Shown here: positions 32,796 to 42,121 of the stretch, one piece after another
How positions within the stretch are numbered: the stretch's first letter is position 1
How the letters are laid out: every line of letters begins with the position of its first letter
Source of the DNA: Arcticibacterium sp047623945
Lineage (GTDB): Bacteria > Bacteroidota > Bacteroidia > Cytophagales > Spirosomataceae
Assembly: GCA_047623945.1 (NCBI GenBank)
Contig: JBLHOT010000006.1
Coordinates: 20,673 to 84,672 of the forward strand
Direction: 5' to 3'
Length of the DNA: 64,000 nucleotides
The notes under the pieces: model-generated
What the model saw: only the letters and a program-made list of their open reading frames with translations
The model's database searches: none
Told to the model about the DNA's origin: nothing
Made by a program: the position numbers and the translations under genes

Positions 32796-33538
32796 TAGAA
32801 ATCAAGAACATATCGAAGTCGTTTGGCGACAGACAAATTCTGTTTAATATAAGCGGGACCTTTGAAAAGGGGAAAACTAGCCTGGTTATAGGAGCTAGTG
32901 GTACTGGAAAAAGTGTCCTTCTAAAGTGTATGCTTGATTTAGTCAAACCAGAAGAAGGGCAAGTCTTATATGATGGCCGACGGTTTTTGCTCCAAGAAGA
33001 AGAAGATAAGAAGGAAGTTCGCAGAGAGATGGGTGTTTTGTTTCAAGGAGGAGCTCTTTTTGATTCAAAAACAGTTTATCAAAATGTGGAATTCCCCTTG
33101 AAGATGCTGACAACGATGTCGGAATCTGAGAAAAGTGATAGGGTAGAGTTTTGTCTTCAGAGAGTGGGCCTAGAGGGAACAGGGGCTCTTATGCCTTCAG
33201 AGGTTTCTGGAGGTATGAAAAAACGTGTGGGAATTGCACGTGCGATTGTAATGAATCCCAAATACCTTTTTTGTGATGAGCCTAACTCAGGTTTAGATCC
33301 ACTTACGGCTATTAAAATTGACGAATTAATAAAGGAAATTACAGACGAATATAAAATCACAACTGTAGTTATCACACACGACATGAACTCGGTATTATCT
33401 ATTGGAGAATACATCATGTTTTTACATAAAGGAAGAAAGCTATGGGAGGGAGATAGCAAATCTATCTTAAAAACCCATATTAAGGAGTTAGACGAGTTTG
33501 TCTTCTCTAATCATGCTTTGAGGCAGCTGAGGGGTTAA
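32792..33538 (+). CDS. MlaF-like ABC transporter ATP-binding protein
   Basis: A 248-residue ATPase. Walker A is GASGTGKS (34-41), Q-loop LFQGGALFDS, signature VSGGMKKR, Walker B YLFCDEPNSGLDP, and H-loop VITHD. The FQGGALFDSKTV segment is typical of MlaF/MkL-type lipid transporters. It is coupled to the permease gene by an ATGA overlap. Its stop TAA shares a TTAA tetranucleotide with the stop of the convergent beta-CASP gene. Confidence 0.92.
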   Translation: MIEIKNISKSFGDRQILFNISGTFEKGKTSLVIGASGTGKSVLLKCMLDLVKPEEGQVLYDGRRFLLQEEEDKKEVRREMGVLFQGGALFDSKTVYQNVEFPLKMLTTMSESEKSDRVEFCLQRVGLEGTGALMPSEVSGGMKKRVGIARAIVMNPKYLFCDEPNSGLDPLTAIKIDELIKEITDEYKITTVVITHDMNSVLSIGEYIMFLHKGRKLWEGDSKSILKTHIKELDEFVFSNHALRQLRG

Positions 33539-34929
33539 ATCTCGAACCCTTGTCCCAATTGTGGGATCTCCACATTTTTGAAACCTACCTTTTCTAAACG
33601 TCCCTTAAAGGCGGTTTGTTTTTCTATTTCTCCGTGTATCAAGAAGAGTTTTTTCACTTTAGAGGTGTCTTGACAAGTCAAATAACCTATCATTTCCTGA
33701 TAATCTGCATGAGCAGAGAATGAGTCCATCACTTCCACATTGGCGTTTAGTTTAAAGGTATCTCCGAAAATTCTAATTTCGGGAGACTTCATCTTTATTT
33801 TGTGACCCAACGAGCTCGGAGAGCAATAACCCACGATCAAAATAGTGTTTTTAGAGTCCTCACAATTATTTTTGATGTGATGCTTTATTCTCCCAGCCTC
33901 TGCCATTCCCGAAGAGGAAATGATAATGCAAGGCTCTTTGGAAGAATTGATAGCTTTAGAGTCTTCTACTTTCGTGATGTAATGCAGGTTATCAAATCCA
34001 AAAGCATCACCGTCCCTTTTGATGTATTCTAGAATCGCGGGATTAAATTCTTCTTCATGCTTTCTCATCACTAATGTGGCCTTTACAGAAAGGGGGCTGT
34101 CAATATAAACGGGGATTCTTGGCAGTTTTCCTTCGTTTTCTAGGACGTCCAAGGCATAAATGAGCTCTTGTGTTCTATCTACAGAGAAAGCTGGAATAAT
34201 GAGGCGGCCTTTGTTATCACAGCACGTCTCTTTTACTACTTTGAGCAGATGTGCTCGCATATCTGGCTCGGCCTCATGGAGTTTGTCACCATAAGTAGAT
34301 TCAGAAATAATATAATCAGACTGAGGAAAGGCTTCTGGTTCGCGAAGTATTTTATCGTTAGGTCTTCCAATATCACCCGTGAAGAATATAGACTTGGTTT
34401 TACCCTTTTCGGTGTATTCTATATGAACACCTGCACTTCCTAAAATATGTCCAGTTTCATAAAAGCTGAAAGTAAGGCCGGGTTCTATCTCAAACTTGGT
34501 GTGATAGCCTTTAGTTTCCATCATATCAATGGCTTTTTCGGCATCCTCCTCTTGATAAAGAGCTTCCAAAAGTTCATCGCCTCTTTTCCTTCTTCTTTTA
34601 TTAATTCTTTTTACATCACTTTCTTGAATTCGAGCAGAATCCATGAGCATGATACCGCATAAACTCTTTGTGGCATGAGTGCAGTACACTGTACCATTAA
34701 ATCCTTGCTTTACAAGCCGAGGCAATAAACCTGTATGATCTATGTGAGCGTGTGAAAGAATAACAAAATCAACTTCTTTAGGATTAAACCCGAATGAGGA
34801 ATTTAATTCAGTGGTGCCAATACCCTGTGAAAGACCACAATCCAATAGAACTTTGGTGCCTTTTTCTGAGGTTAAAAGGTGTTTACTTCCTGTTACACGT
34901 CTGGCGGCTCCGTAGAATTGTACTTTCAT
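33535..34929 (-). CDS. MBL-fold / beta-CASP RNA nuclease
   Basis: A 464-residue metallo-beta-lactamase-fold protein. The zinc motif is SHAHIDHTG (58-66), with FTGDIGRP and the C-terminal SAHADYQEM histidine motif. The beta-CASP insert contains SESTYGD, PAFSVDRTQELIY and SSSGMAEAGRIKHH. This set matches the archaeal CPSF/bacterial YsgI-type exonucleases that cut RNA. There is no KH domain. It is likely an RNA-processing enzyme in the cytoplasm; the substrate is unknown. It is monocistronic. Confidence 0.88.
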   Translation of the reverse strand: MKVQFYGAARRVTGSKHLLTSEKGTKVLLDCGLSQGIGTTELNSSFGFNPKEVDFVILSHAHIDHTGLLPRLVKQGFNGTVYCTHATKSLCGIMLMDSARIQESDVKRINKRRRKRGDELLEALYQEEDAEKAIDMMETKGYHTKFEIEPGLTFSFYETGHILGSAGVHIEYTEKGKTKSIFFTGDIGRPNDKILREPEAFPQSDYIISESTYGDKLHEAEPDMRAHLLKVVKETCCDNKGRLIIPAFSVDRTQELIYALDVLENEGKLPRIPVYIDSPLSVKATLVMRKHEEEFNPAILEYIKRDGDAFGFDNLHYITKVEDSKAINSSKEPCIIISSSGMAEAGRIKHHIKNNCEDSKNTILIVGYCSPSSLGHKIKMKSPEIRIFGDTFKLNANVEVMDSFSAHADYQEMIGYLTCQDTSKVKKLFLIHGEIEKQTAFKGRLEKVGFKNVEIPQLGQGFEI

Positions 34930-34994
34930 TTTGAAGGGGTTGTTTCTGTATAATAGTTAGTTGAGCATGAGTTATTCTATCTCTAAATCATTTA

Positions 34995-36509
34995 TCAATG
35001 CAAAAAGTGTCTAACACCTGTCATCACCATGGCCACGCCGTTTTCATTGCAATAATCTATGGAGAGTTGGTCTTTAATAGAACCTCCGGGCTGAACTACG
35101 GCTTTTATGCCTGCCTTATGACCTATTTCTACACAGTCGGGGAATGGGAAAAAGGCCTCGGAAGCCATTACCGCTCCGTCCAAGTCAAATCCAAACTGCT
35201 TGGCCTTGTCAATTGCTTGATTTAAGGCATCTACACGAGAGGTTTGACCCACACCACATGATAATAGTTGACCTTCTTTGGCTAACACCACGTTGTTAGA
35301 CTTCAAATGCTTACAAATCTTTAAAGCAAACTCCAGAGCTTTCACCTCGGAGCTAGTTGGTATTGTCTTCGTAACAGCATTAAAGTCTTTTCCTGACTCA
35401 ATACTTAAATCTTTGTCCTGCTCTAATATACCGTTAAGCAAAGTTCTGTGCTGCTTAGAGGTTAATTTAACTTCTTTTCTTATTAATAATCTTCTATTCT
35501 TCTTCTTCATCAGAATATCTAAAGCGTCCTCATCGAAAGAAGGGGCTACTAAAATTTCAAAGAATAAAGGATGCATGGCTTCTGCCGTAGCTTTATCTAC
35601 GTTAGTGTTGGTGATTAACACACCACCAAAAGCAGATACAGGGTCACAAGAAAGAGCATTGTTATAAGCCTCAACAGCTGTAGGGGCTGATGCCACACCG
35701 CAAGCATTGTTGTGTTTCATAATAACGAATGTCAGGTCTTCAAACTCATCAATTAACCTTACTGCCGCATCAGTGTCTACTAAATTGTTATAAGATAGTT
35801 CCTTGCCATGAATTTGATCAAACATTCCGTCTAAGTCACCATAAAAAGTGGCAGACTGATGAGGGTTCTCTCCGTATCTAAGGGTTTTGGCGGTGCCTGC
35901 CCTAAAGTTTCCGGCAGCCTCTGCACCCGAAAAATAGCCATGAATAGCCGTGTCGTAGTGTGAACTCACACCAAAAGCTTTCATTGCAAATGCTTTTCTG
36001 TCTGATAATTCTGTGCCACAGCCTTTTTCAGAGAGGAGGTCATAAACGTCGTCGTATTGATTTCTGGAAGAAACTATCAAGACGTCTTGGTAATTCTTGG
36101 CTGCTCCGCGGATAAGAGCGATACCACCAATGTCTATCTTTTCAATAATATCATCATCAGGAGCTCCCGAAGCTACCGTTTCTTCAAAAGGGTAAAGGTC
36201 TACAATGACAAGGTCTATGGCTGGAATCTCCATTTCTACTGCTGTCTTTACATCTTCAGCATTTCCTCTTCGATGAAGTATACCTCCAAAGACTTTAGGA
36301 TGAAGTGTTTTTACTCTTCCGCCAAAAATGGAAGGGTAAGAAGTTAAATCTTCCACCGCAATGACCGGAATACCTAAATCCTCAATAAATTTTTGTGTCC
36401 CTCCTGTAGAGTATATTTTGACATTATTTTTGTGCAACAGCTTTGCAATTTTGTCTAAACCGTCTTTGTAAAAAACAGAGATTAATGCAGATTGGATTTT
36501 CTTTGTCAT
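34995..36509 (-). CDS. purH: Bifunctional AICAR transformylase / IMP cyclohydrolase
   Basis: A 504-residue enzyme catalysing the last two steps of IMP synthesis. The N-terminal IMP cyclohydrolase domain (1-190) includes STGGTQKFIEDLGI and GGRVKTLHPKVFGGIL. The C-terminal transformylase domain carries RYGENPHQSA and KHNNACGVA with the catalytic Lys-His pair. Both halves are complete. It is preceded by a strong promoter and stands alone. Confidence 0.96.
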   Translation of the reverse strand: MTKKIQSALISVFYKDGLDKIAKLLHKNNVKIYSTGGTQKFIEDLGIPVIAVEDLTSYPSIFGGRVKTLHPKVFGGILHRRGNAEDVKTAVEMEIPAIDLVIVDLYPFEETVASGAPDDDIIEKIDIGGIALIRGAAKNYQDVLIVSSRNQYDDVYDLLSEKGCGTELSDRKAFAMKAFGVSSHYDTAIHGYFSGAEAAGNFRAGTAKTLRYGENPHQSATFYGDLDGMFDQIHGKELSYNNLVDTDAAVRLIDEFEDLTFVIMKHNNACGVASAPTAVEAYNNALSCDPVSAFGGVLITNTNVDKATAEAMHPLFFEILVAPSFDEDALDILMKKKNRRLLIRKEVKLTSKQHRTLLNGILEQDKDLSIESGKDFNAVTKTIPTSSEVKALEFALKICKHLKSNNVVLAKEGQLLSCGVGQTSRVDALNQAIDKAKQFGFDLDGAVMASEAFFPFPDCVEIGHKAGIKAVVQPGGSIKDQLSIDYCNENGVAMVMTGVRHFLH

Positions 36510-36549
36510 GTCCTTTCTTAAGTGGTAAATTCTATGGGAAATTGAAGTA

Positions 36550-36557
36550 CAAAAGTA
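36550..36557 (-). promoter_or_regulatory. Promoter (-7 element) of purH
   Basis: TACTTTTG on the minus strand, 41 bp before the purH start. It lies within the perfect palindrome GTACTTTTGTAC only if the central TTTT/AAAA asymmetry is ignored, so I treat it as a promoter, not an operator. Confidence 0.5.
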
Positions 36558-36666
36558 CGGGAAAAAGATAGATGAACCCGTGGTAATTTGGCTTTAAGCA
36601 TAAACTCGGGCTTGGGATTTCCCAGAAGGATTTTTTATAAGTACTTTCAGGAAATTTAATGCCAAA

Positions 36667-37641
36667 ATGAAAAGAAGAAATTTTATACATGTAGGGGCCT
36701 TAGGTCTTACTGCTGGAGTGGCTCTAGCCTGTGAAAACGAGAAAAAACCAGTTCAAAACAAACACTCGAAAGAGGGCTTACCAATAGCCATTGCTACTTG
36801 GGGGCCAAATGTGACAGCCGTGGAGGCTGCGATGCAAATTCTCAAAAACGGTGGGAAAGCTCTGGATGCTGTAGAAAAGGGTGGGAATGTTCCAGAGGGA
36901 AATCCTGAAGATATGAGTGTAGGTTACGGTGGGAGACCAGACAGAGATGGGAAAGTAACTTTAGACGCTTGTATCATGGATTTTGAAATGAATGCGGGCT
37001 CTGTTTCTTTCTTGCAAGGCATCAAACATCCGCTTTCTGTCGCTAGAAGAGTGATGGAGAAAACACCTCATGTAATGTTGGTAGGGGAGGGAGCTTTAAA
37101 GTTTGCCAAAGAAGAAGGCTTTGAGGAAGAAAATATTTTAACGGAAGAGGCTAAAAGGCAGTATGAAGATTGGCTAGAGACGGCAGACTATAAGCCCGTG
37201 GCTAATGTTGAAAGGCATGATACCATAGGTGTTTTATCGGTAGATAAATCAAATAAAATAGCTGGAGCTTGTACGACAAGTGGAATGGCCTATAAAATGC
37301 ATGGCAGGGTAGGAGACTCACCGGTTATTGGAGCGGGAATGTATGTAGATGACGAAGTGGGAGGAGCTGTAGCTACAGGAGTTGGCGAATTAGTTTTGAA
37401 AACCTGTGGTTCCTTTTTAATTGTAGAATTAATGCGTCAGGGAAGAAGCCCACAAGAGGCCTGCGAAGAAGGTGTAAAGAGAATAGCGAGTAAACTAAAA
37501 GACTTTGAACAATATCAAGTCGGGTTTTTGGCAATTGATAAAAAAGGGAATCATGGTGCATATGCCATTCAAAAGGGTTTTAACTATGCCATAAATCAAG
37601 GAACAGAAACACTCGTTTTTGAGAGTGATTATTTAGTCTAA
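36667..37641 (+). CDS. N4-(beta-N-acetylglucosaminyl)-L-asparaginase (glycosylasparaginase), Tat-type lipoprotein
   Basis: A 324-residue Ntn-hydrolase that cleaves the GlcNAc-Asn bond of N-glycopeptides. The precursor is expected to self-cleave before T186 in ERHDTIGVL, making that threonine the nucleophile. The N-terminal catalytic-region motifs IATWGPN (42-48) and SVGYGGRPDRDG (84-95) match the bacterial enzyme family. The leader RRNFIHVGALGLTAGVALAC has a twin arginine and ends in a lipobox (C22), so it is exported folded and lipid-anchored. The next gene, a SASA-type esterase, starts 6 bp later, pointing to combined glycoprotein breakdown. Confidence 0.9.
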   Translation: MKRRNFIHVGALGLTAGVALACENEKKPVQNKHSKEGLPIAIATWGPNVTAVEAAMQILKNGGKALDAVEKGGNVPEGNPEDMSVGYGGRPDRDGKVTLDACIMDFEMNAGSVSFLQGIKHPLSVARRVMEKTPHVMLVGEGALKFAKEEGFEEENILTEEAKRQYEDWLETADYKPVANVERHDTIGVLSVDKSNKIAGACTTSGMAYKMHGRVGDSPVIGAGMYVDDEVGGAVATGVGELVLKTCGSFLIVELMRQGRSPQEACEEGVKRIASKLKDFEQYQVGFLAIDKKGNHGAYAIQKGFNYAINQGTETLVFESDYLV

Positions 37642-37646
37642 GTCTA

Positions 37647-39506
37647 TTGAAAAATAAAATCCGTATTTGTTCAACTTGCTTTAGAACACTTTTTCTTTCA
37701 AATAGGTACTACATCGTATTCTTGATACTATTGAGTTTTTCTAGTAAGGGTCAAGACTTTATTGCTTCTCCCAAAAATTTAGGAATATACCAAAGAACAA
37801 ACAATAACTTGGGCATTATCCCTATACAATTAGGTGGTCTGTTAGATGTTAAAACATTAAAGATTTCACTGTCTCAAGTTTCAAACCCTGATATTGTAGT
37901 TAATGGTTTTGTAAAGGGATTCAATAAACCAAGAGGCTCTTTTGACACCACAATAGTGCTTGAAGGAGGTTGGTATTTGTTACGAGCCGAGATTACAAAG
38001 ACTGACGGTAGTGTTCTTTTCGAAGAAATAAAAACGGGAATAGGAGAAGTGTTTTTGGTAGCTGGCCAGTCAAATGCTGAATTTGAAGGCCCTGTGGCTA
38101 AAGACGAACGCGTGGTGGGTGCTTACTATTCTCAAAACCCTACTTTTTTCTCGATTATAGAGAGCGACGATCCCCGATGGTTGTACCCAAGTGCCCCGGG
38201 CACCTCTTTTTTAGGCGTCTTGGGAGACTCTTTAGTTAAAAAGTTAGGCGTGCCAGTCCTTTTCTTTAATGCCGCCTCGGGCGGAAGCTCCTCGCATGAT
38301 TGGTGGCGTTCTTCTATTCAAGGAGATCTTCCTTTTTCTAAAGTAAATCAGGTAATATACGAGTTTTTGCGTTTTCATGGAGCAAGAGGAGTACTTTGGC
38401 ATCAAGGAGAAGCCAATTCGGTAGCATCTGATTTCCCTTTTTCCGCAAATGATTATACCACACACATCTCTCAGGTAATAAAGGCGAGCAGAGAAAACCT
38501 AGGTTTTGATAGACTAAGTTGGATGGTGGCTCAAGTGTCTTGGGCAAAATCTGGAATCACGGGACCAGGCGACCCAAATGATCCAAACAGAATAGATTTG
38601 AGAAATGAAACCAGAGCGGGTCAATTAAAACTTAGTGAAATTGACCGAGATACTTTTTTAGGGCCTGATTCTGACTTGATAGAGGGTTATAATGGCTCAG
38701 ATTTAAGAGATGATGGTGTACACTTTAGTTTTCTGGGTCAAACACAACTTGCTGCCCTTTGGAATGAGAAAATGGACCAAAGGTATTTTAATCAGTCTAT
38801 GCCGTTTATCGCCGGTAAGTCTCAGCAATCCATTCAAGATTTGGGTATTATTCGCCAAAACTGTCTTTGGCAGAAAGTCAATATCGTCTTGAACTCTGGA
38901 CTTAAACCAAGATTTAAATTGGTTTCTGGACCGGCAGAGGTTTTTGGAGACTCTATAAGGTTTAAGAGAGATGGGATTGTGAGGATAAAAGTCCTGGCAA
39001 CCGGTGATGAATTTTATGCTGACTTTGAATCTGAAGAAATTGTTTTGAACGCTAATGTGGGTTTTACCAAACCTATCTTGTCTGATAGTTGTCAATTTTT
39101 TAGAGCTAATGAATCTGTGATTTTAAGGGCTTCTTGTGTTTCTGGTTTGCCTTATTGGTACGGAGACAGTCGTTTAAATGAGTTTTTGGGGTCTAAAAGT
39201 GAATTAAGTGTATCTCCAAAAAAGGATAAGATCTTTTATCTTTCTTGTTCGGCTGGGTGTGATGATGGACTTTCGTCCAAATATGAATTGATAAAGATTA
39301 ATGACTTATCAACTCCTAGAACATTCAATTTCAAAGGACGACAAAAACTTAGGTTAGCTTCCAGAGAGGCTTTGGAATATAACAGAACTGTCAGCGACAA
39401 ATCTGTCAGATTAACTTCCAATAAATCAATTTTGTTAAACCCCGGAACACAGATTAAAGTTGGAGCCGTCTTTGAAGCACAAATCAAAGGCTGTAAGAAC
39501 CCTTAG
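37647..39506 (+). CDS. Secreted SASA-type (sialate O-acetylesterase-like) esterase with C-terminal PGxxxxxG..F.A motif
   Basis: A 619-residue protein starting at TTG 37647, 6 bp after the glycosylasparaginase stop. Signal helix at 21-35. The esterase domain spans about 130-375: nucleophile Ser142 in VAGQSN, GVLWHQGEAN near 250, and Asp/His in RDDGVHF near 355. The rest is beta-rich. The C-terminus SILLNPG..VGAVFEAQIKGC is a motif common at the ends of secreted Bacteroidota proteins. It parallels the protein at 7234-9123. Coupling to a glycosylasparaginase suggests removal of acetyl groups from glycans before or after release from Asn. Confidence 0.78.
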   Translation: MKNKIRICSTCFRTLFLSNRYYIVFLILLSFSSKGQDFIASPKNLGIYQRTNNNLGIIPIQLGGLLDVKTLKISLSQVSNPDIVVNGFVKGFNKPRGSFDTTIVLEGGWYLLRAEITKTDGSVLFEEIKTGIGEVFLVAGQSNAEFEGPVAKDERVVGAYYSQNPTFFSIIESDDPRWLYPSAPGTSFLGVLGDSLVKKLGVPVLFFNAASGGSSSHDWWRSSIQGDLPFSKVNQVIYEFLRFHGARGVLWHQGEANSVASDFPFSANDYTTHISQVIKASRENLGFDRLSWMVAQVSWAKSGITGPGDPNDPNRIDLRNETRAGQLKLSEIDRDTFLGPDSDLIEGYNGSDLRDDGVHFSFLGQTQLAALWNEKMDQRYFNQSMPFIAGKSQQSIQDLGIIRQNCLWQKVNIVLNSGLKPRFKLVSGPAEVFGDSIRFKRDGIVRIKVLATGDEFYADFESEEIVLNANVGFTKPILSDSCQFFRANESVILRASCVSGLPYWYGDSRLNEFLGSKSELSVSPKKDKIFYLSCSAGCDDGLSSKYELIKINDLSTPRTFNFKGRQKLRLASREALEYNRTVSDKSVRLTSNKSILLNPGTQIKVGAVFEAQIKGCKNP

Positions 39507-39584
39507 GAAGGATTCTTTATTTGTGCTGCATTCTAAACTTTTTTGCCAAAAAGCTTAGAAATGTTAAGTGGCTTAATTTTTGAT

Positions 39585-39592
39585 TAACTTTG
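39585..39592 (+). promoter_or_regulatory. Promoter (-7 element) of the DEAD-box helicase gene
   Basis: TAACTTTG, a perfect match, 32 bp before the TTG start of the helicase. No convincing -33 TTG at the usual distance. Confidence 0.45.
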
Positions 39593-39623
39593 TTAAAAAC
39601 GTGCATTAAAAAACACTACACAT

Positions 39624-40934
39624 TTGACATTCAAAGAACTACAATTAGACGACAGATTATTGGAAGGCCTAGACGCCATTGGCTTTGATAAAGCCACACC
39701 AATACAAGAATTTGCTATACCCAAAATTATAGAGAATAAGGATTTAATAGCCTGTGCTCAGACGGGTACTGGAAAAACCGGAGCTTTTATTTTACCTGTA
39801 CTGCATAAGATAGCTCAGATGCCGGAGGAAGAAAGGCATTTAAACACGTTAGTTATTACGCCTACTCGCGAATTAGCCATTCAGATAGATCAACAGGTGG
39901 AAGGCCTATCCTATTTTACAGGAGTAAGTTCTATTCCTGTTTACGGTGGTGGAGATGGAGATACTTTTGTGACTCAAAAAAGAGCTTTAGAAGCAGGGGC
40001 AGATATAGTTATAGCGACGCCTGGAAGGCTAATAGCCCTAATGAATTCTGATAAAGTGGACTTTTCTAAGCTCCAACATCTGATTTTAGATGAGGCAGAT
40101 CGTATGTTAGATATGGGATTTTTAGGAGATATTCTTCGTATAACTTCTTATTTACCAGAGAACAGACAAACTCTTTTGTTTTCGGCCACTATGCCGCCTC
40201 AGATAAGGCAGCTTGCCAATAAGATTCTTAAAAACCCAGAGCAGATTAATATTGCGATCTCAACACCTGCAGAAGGGATTAATCAGCAAGCCTATGTGGT
40301 TTATGATACACAGAAGCTTCCATTACTTACAGCTATTTTAAAGGATGAGTCCTTTAAAAGCATCATTGTTTTTTCTTCCTCTAAGGAGAATGTAAAGAAT
40401 ATAGAACGAGAACTTAACCGATACAAACTCGGGGCTAAAGGTTTCAGTTCTGACTTGGACCAAACGGCTAGAGAAGACCTGATGAACATGTTTAAGGCAG
40501 GGAAAGTACGTGTCCTCATAGGGACTGATATTATCTCAAGAGGAATAGATGTTACAGGGATAGACTTAGTCGTCAATTTTGACTGTCCTCCAGATCCGGA
40601 AGATTATATACATAGGATAGGTAGAACAGCACGAGCAGGAAGTGCAGGGACAGCTATTACCCTAATAAATCCAAGAGATCAACCTAAGTTTTTTAGGATT
40701 GAAAGTCTCATAGGTAAGGACGTACCTAAACTTGATATTCCTAAAGAATTAGGGGAAGGCCCAGCATATACTCCTGAGAAAAAACAAAGTGGTGGTGGTT
40801 ATAAAGGAGGCAAGGGTGGTAAACCTTTCAATAAAAACCGCAGTGGAAGCGGCGGAGGTTATAAAGGAAAGTCAAATTATAAAGGTGGCGGATCTAGGCA
40901 CTCTAATTCTGGAAATAATCAGCCTAAGGGCTAA
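39624..40934 (+). CDS. DEAD-box ATP-dependent RNA helicase
   Basis: A 436-residue RNA helicase of the RhlE type. Motifs in order: Q-motif GFDKATPIQEFAIP, I AQTGTGKT, Ia PTRELAIQ, Ib TPGRL, II DEAD (in LILDEADRML), III SAT, IV IVFSSSKE, V GTDIISRGID and VI HRIGRTARAG. The tail after 370 is rich in Gly/Lys/Tyr with repeated GGGYKG units, likely RNA-binding and disordered. The start is TTG: the frame has an in-frame TAA 30 bp upstream and no ATG or GTG before FKELQLDD. Such helicases are often cold-induced and act in rRNA or mRNA remodelling. Confidence 0.92.
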   Translation: MTFKELQLDDRLLEGLDAIGFDKATPIQEFAIPKIIENKDLIACAQTGTGKTGAFILPVLHKIAQMPEEERHLNTLVITPTRELAIQIDQQVEGLSYFTGVSSIPVYGGGDGDTFVTQKRALEAGADIVIATPGRLIALMNSDKVDFSKLQHLILDEADRMLDMGFLGDILRITSYLPENRQTLLFSATMPPQIRQLANKILKNPEQINIAISTPAEGINQQAYVVYDTQKLPLLTAILKDESFKSIIVFSSSKENVKNIERELNRYKLGAKGFSSDLDQTAREDLMNMFKAGKVRVLIGTDIISRGIDVTGIDLVVNFDCPPDPEDYIHRIGRTARAGSAGTAITLINPRDQPKFFRIESLIGKDVPKLDIPKELGEGPAYTPEKKQSGGGYKGGKGGKPFNKNRSGSGGGYKGKSNYKGGGSRHSNSGNNQPKG

Positions 40935-40952
40935 TATCTAGGTTTTGAATGG

Positions 40953-42059
40953 ATGCGAACTCTCTTAATACTAAGTATAGTTCAAGCGGCATTTTTGTCT
41001 GCATTACTTTTTTCAAAAAAGGATAAAACGCTTAGCACAATGTGGTTAGCAGCGTGGCTGCTGCTCATGATGGTTAATCAGTTTTATTTTCTAGCCATTT
41101 ACTTTTATCCGAAAGCTCTTCCACTAGAAGGGCTTTTGATGCTATCTGCCTTTCCCCTATTATCAGGGCCCGTTTTCTTCTTATATGTGGCCAGCCTGAC
41201 AAAAGCAACCGTAAGGGTAAAGTGGCTCCACTTTATGCCATTTCTGATTTTCCCAGCCTTTATTATTTTAATCAAGTCAGACGTTACAATTGATAATGGA
41301 TTTTTGATTAGCAAATCTGACTCCTATCAACCTTTCTATCATTACTACGGCTATTTATTTGCTGCTTTACCCTTGATATATATTTCATGGAGTTACAAAT
41401 TGCTGGGTTCATACCGGAAAAGAATTCATGATAAATTCTCTAATCTGGCCGAGATAAATCTTAGGTGGCTTAAGACTTGGCTTCAATCTGCCTTGATCTT
41501 CTTTGTCATTTCTTTCCCTTGTATTTACTTCGCTACGAATCTGGAGCTGTTTGATAAGTCCATTTCTTTTAAGTTGATAGCTATTTTTAATACAGTGTAT
41601 ATTTTTATCGTTGGTTATTTTGGTTTCAAGCAGACCACTATTTTCTCTGATATCCAGATAGAAAAAGAGGCTATCAAGAAACCTGAAAAGTACACAAACT
41701 CTGGACTAACAGAAGAACTGGCTGATGTTTATAGAAGAAGATTAAAGGTCTTAATGGAGAAAGAAAGACTTTATTTAGAGGCGAATTTAAATGCAAAGTA
41801 TTTGTCAATACGTATTGGTATATCTACAAATACACTCTCTCAATTATTAAATCAATACGAAGGCAAAACGTTCTATCAATACATCAATGATTTGCGAATT
41901 GAAGCCGTGATTGGCCTAATGAAGGATAGCTTAAATGACAATATTTCTATGGAAGGTTTGGCCTATGAATCTGGATTCAACTCACGGTCTACCTTTGTAA
42001 AGGCTTTTAAGTCTAAAATGGGTATAAGTCCATCAGAGTTCCGGGGAAGTTTGACTTAA
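40953..42059 (+). CDS. AraC family regulator with N-terminal membrane domain
   Basis: A 368-residue protein. The first 230 residues form about seven hydrophobic helices (for example LLILSIVQAAFLSALLFS and LIAIFNTVYIFIVGYFGF). The C-terminal 100 residues hold two helix-turn-helix units of AraC type (ANLNAKYLSIRIGISTNTLSQLLN; SMEGLAYESGFNSRSTFVKAFKSKMGISPSEFR). This membrane-AraC architecture is common in Bacteroidota and probably senses a signal in or across the membrane. It starts 18 bp after the helicase stop. The gene 62 bp downstream is a membrane protein that may be its target. Confidence 0.88.
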   Translation: MRTLLILSIVQAAFLSALLFSKKDKTLSTMWLAAWLLLMMVNQFYFLAIYFYPKALPLEGLLMLSAFPLLSGPVFFLYVASLTKATVRVKWLHFMPFLIFPAFIILIKSDVTIDNGFLISKSDSYQPFYHYYGYLFAALPLIYISWSYKLLGSYRKRIHDKFSNLAEINLRWLKTWLQSALIFFVISFPCIYFATNLELFDKSISFKLIAIFNTVYIFIVGYFGFKQTTIFSDIQIEKEAIKKPEKYTNSGLTEELADVYRRRLKVLMEKERLYLEANLNAKYLSIRIGISTNTLSQLLNQYEGKTFYQYINDLRIEAVIGLMKDSLNDNISMEGLAYESGFNSRSTFVKAFKSKMGISPSEFRGSLT

Positions 42060-42121
42060 CCTACCCGCTGATACAGTAGGCTTGTTGTTTTTTGGCTGAT
42101 TTGAATTCAAAAAACAACATC

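Noticed and set aside
32061..33538. Complete Mla operon
   Set aside because: Only permease and ATPase genes are present; the next gene is a convergent nuclease and there is no MCE-domain gene.
35278..35667. 129-codon plus-strand ORF
   Set aside because: Antisense shadow of purH, whose domains are complete.
38703..39095. 130-codon minus-strand ORF
   Set aside because: It lies antisense within the SASA-type esterase gene, which has clear motifs; no promoter or family resemblance.
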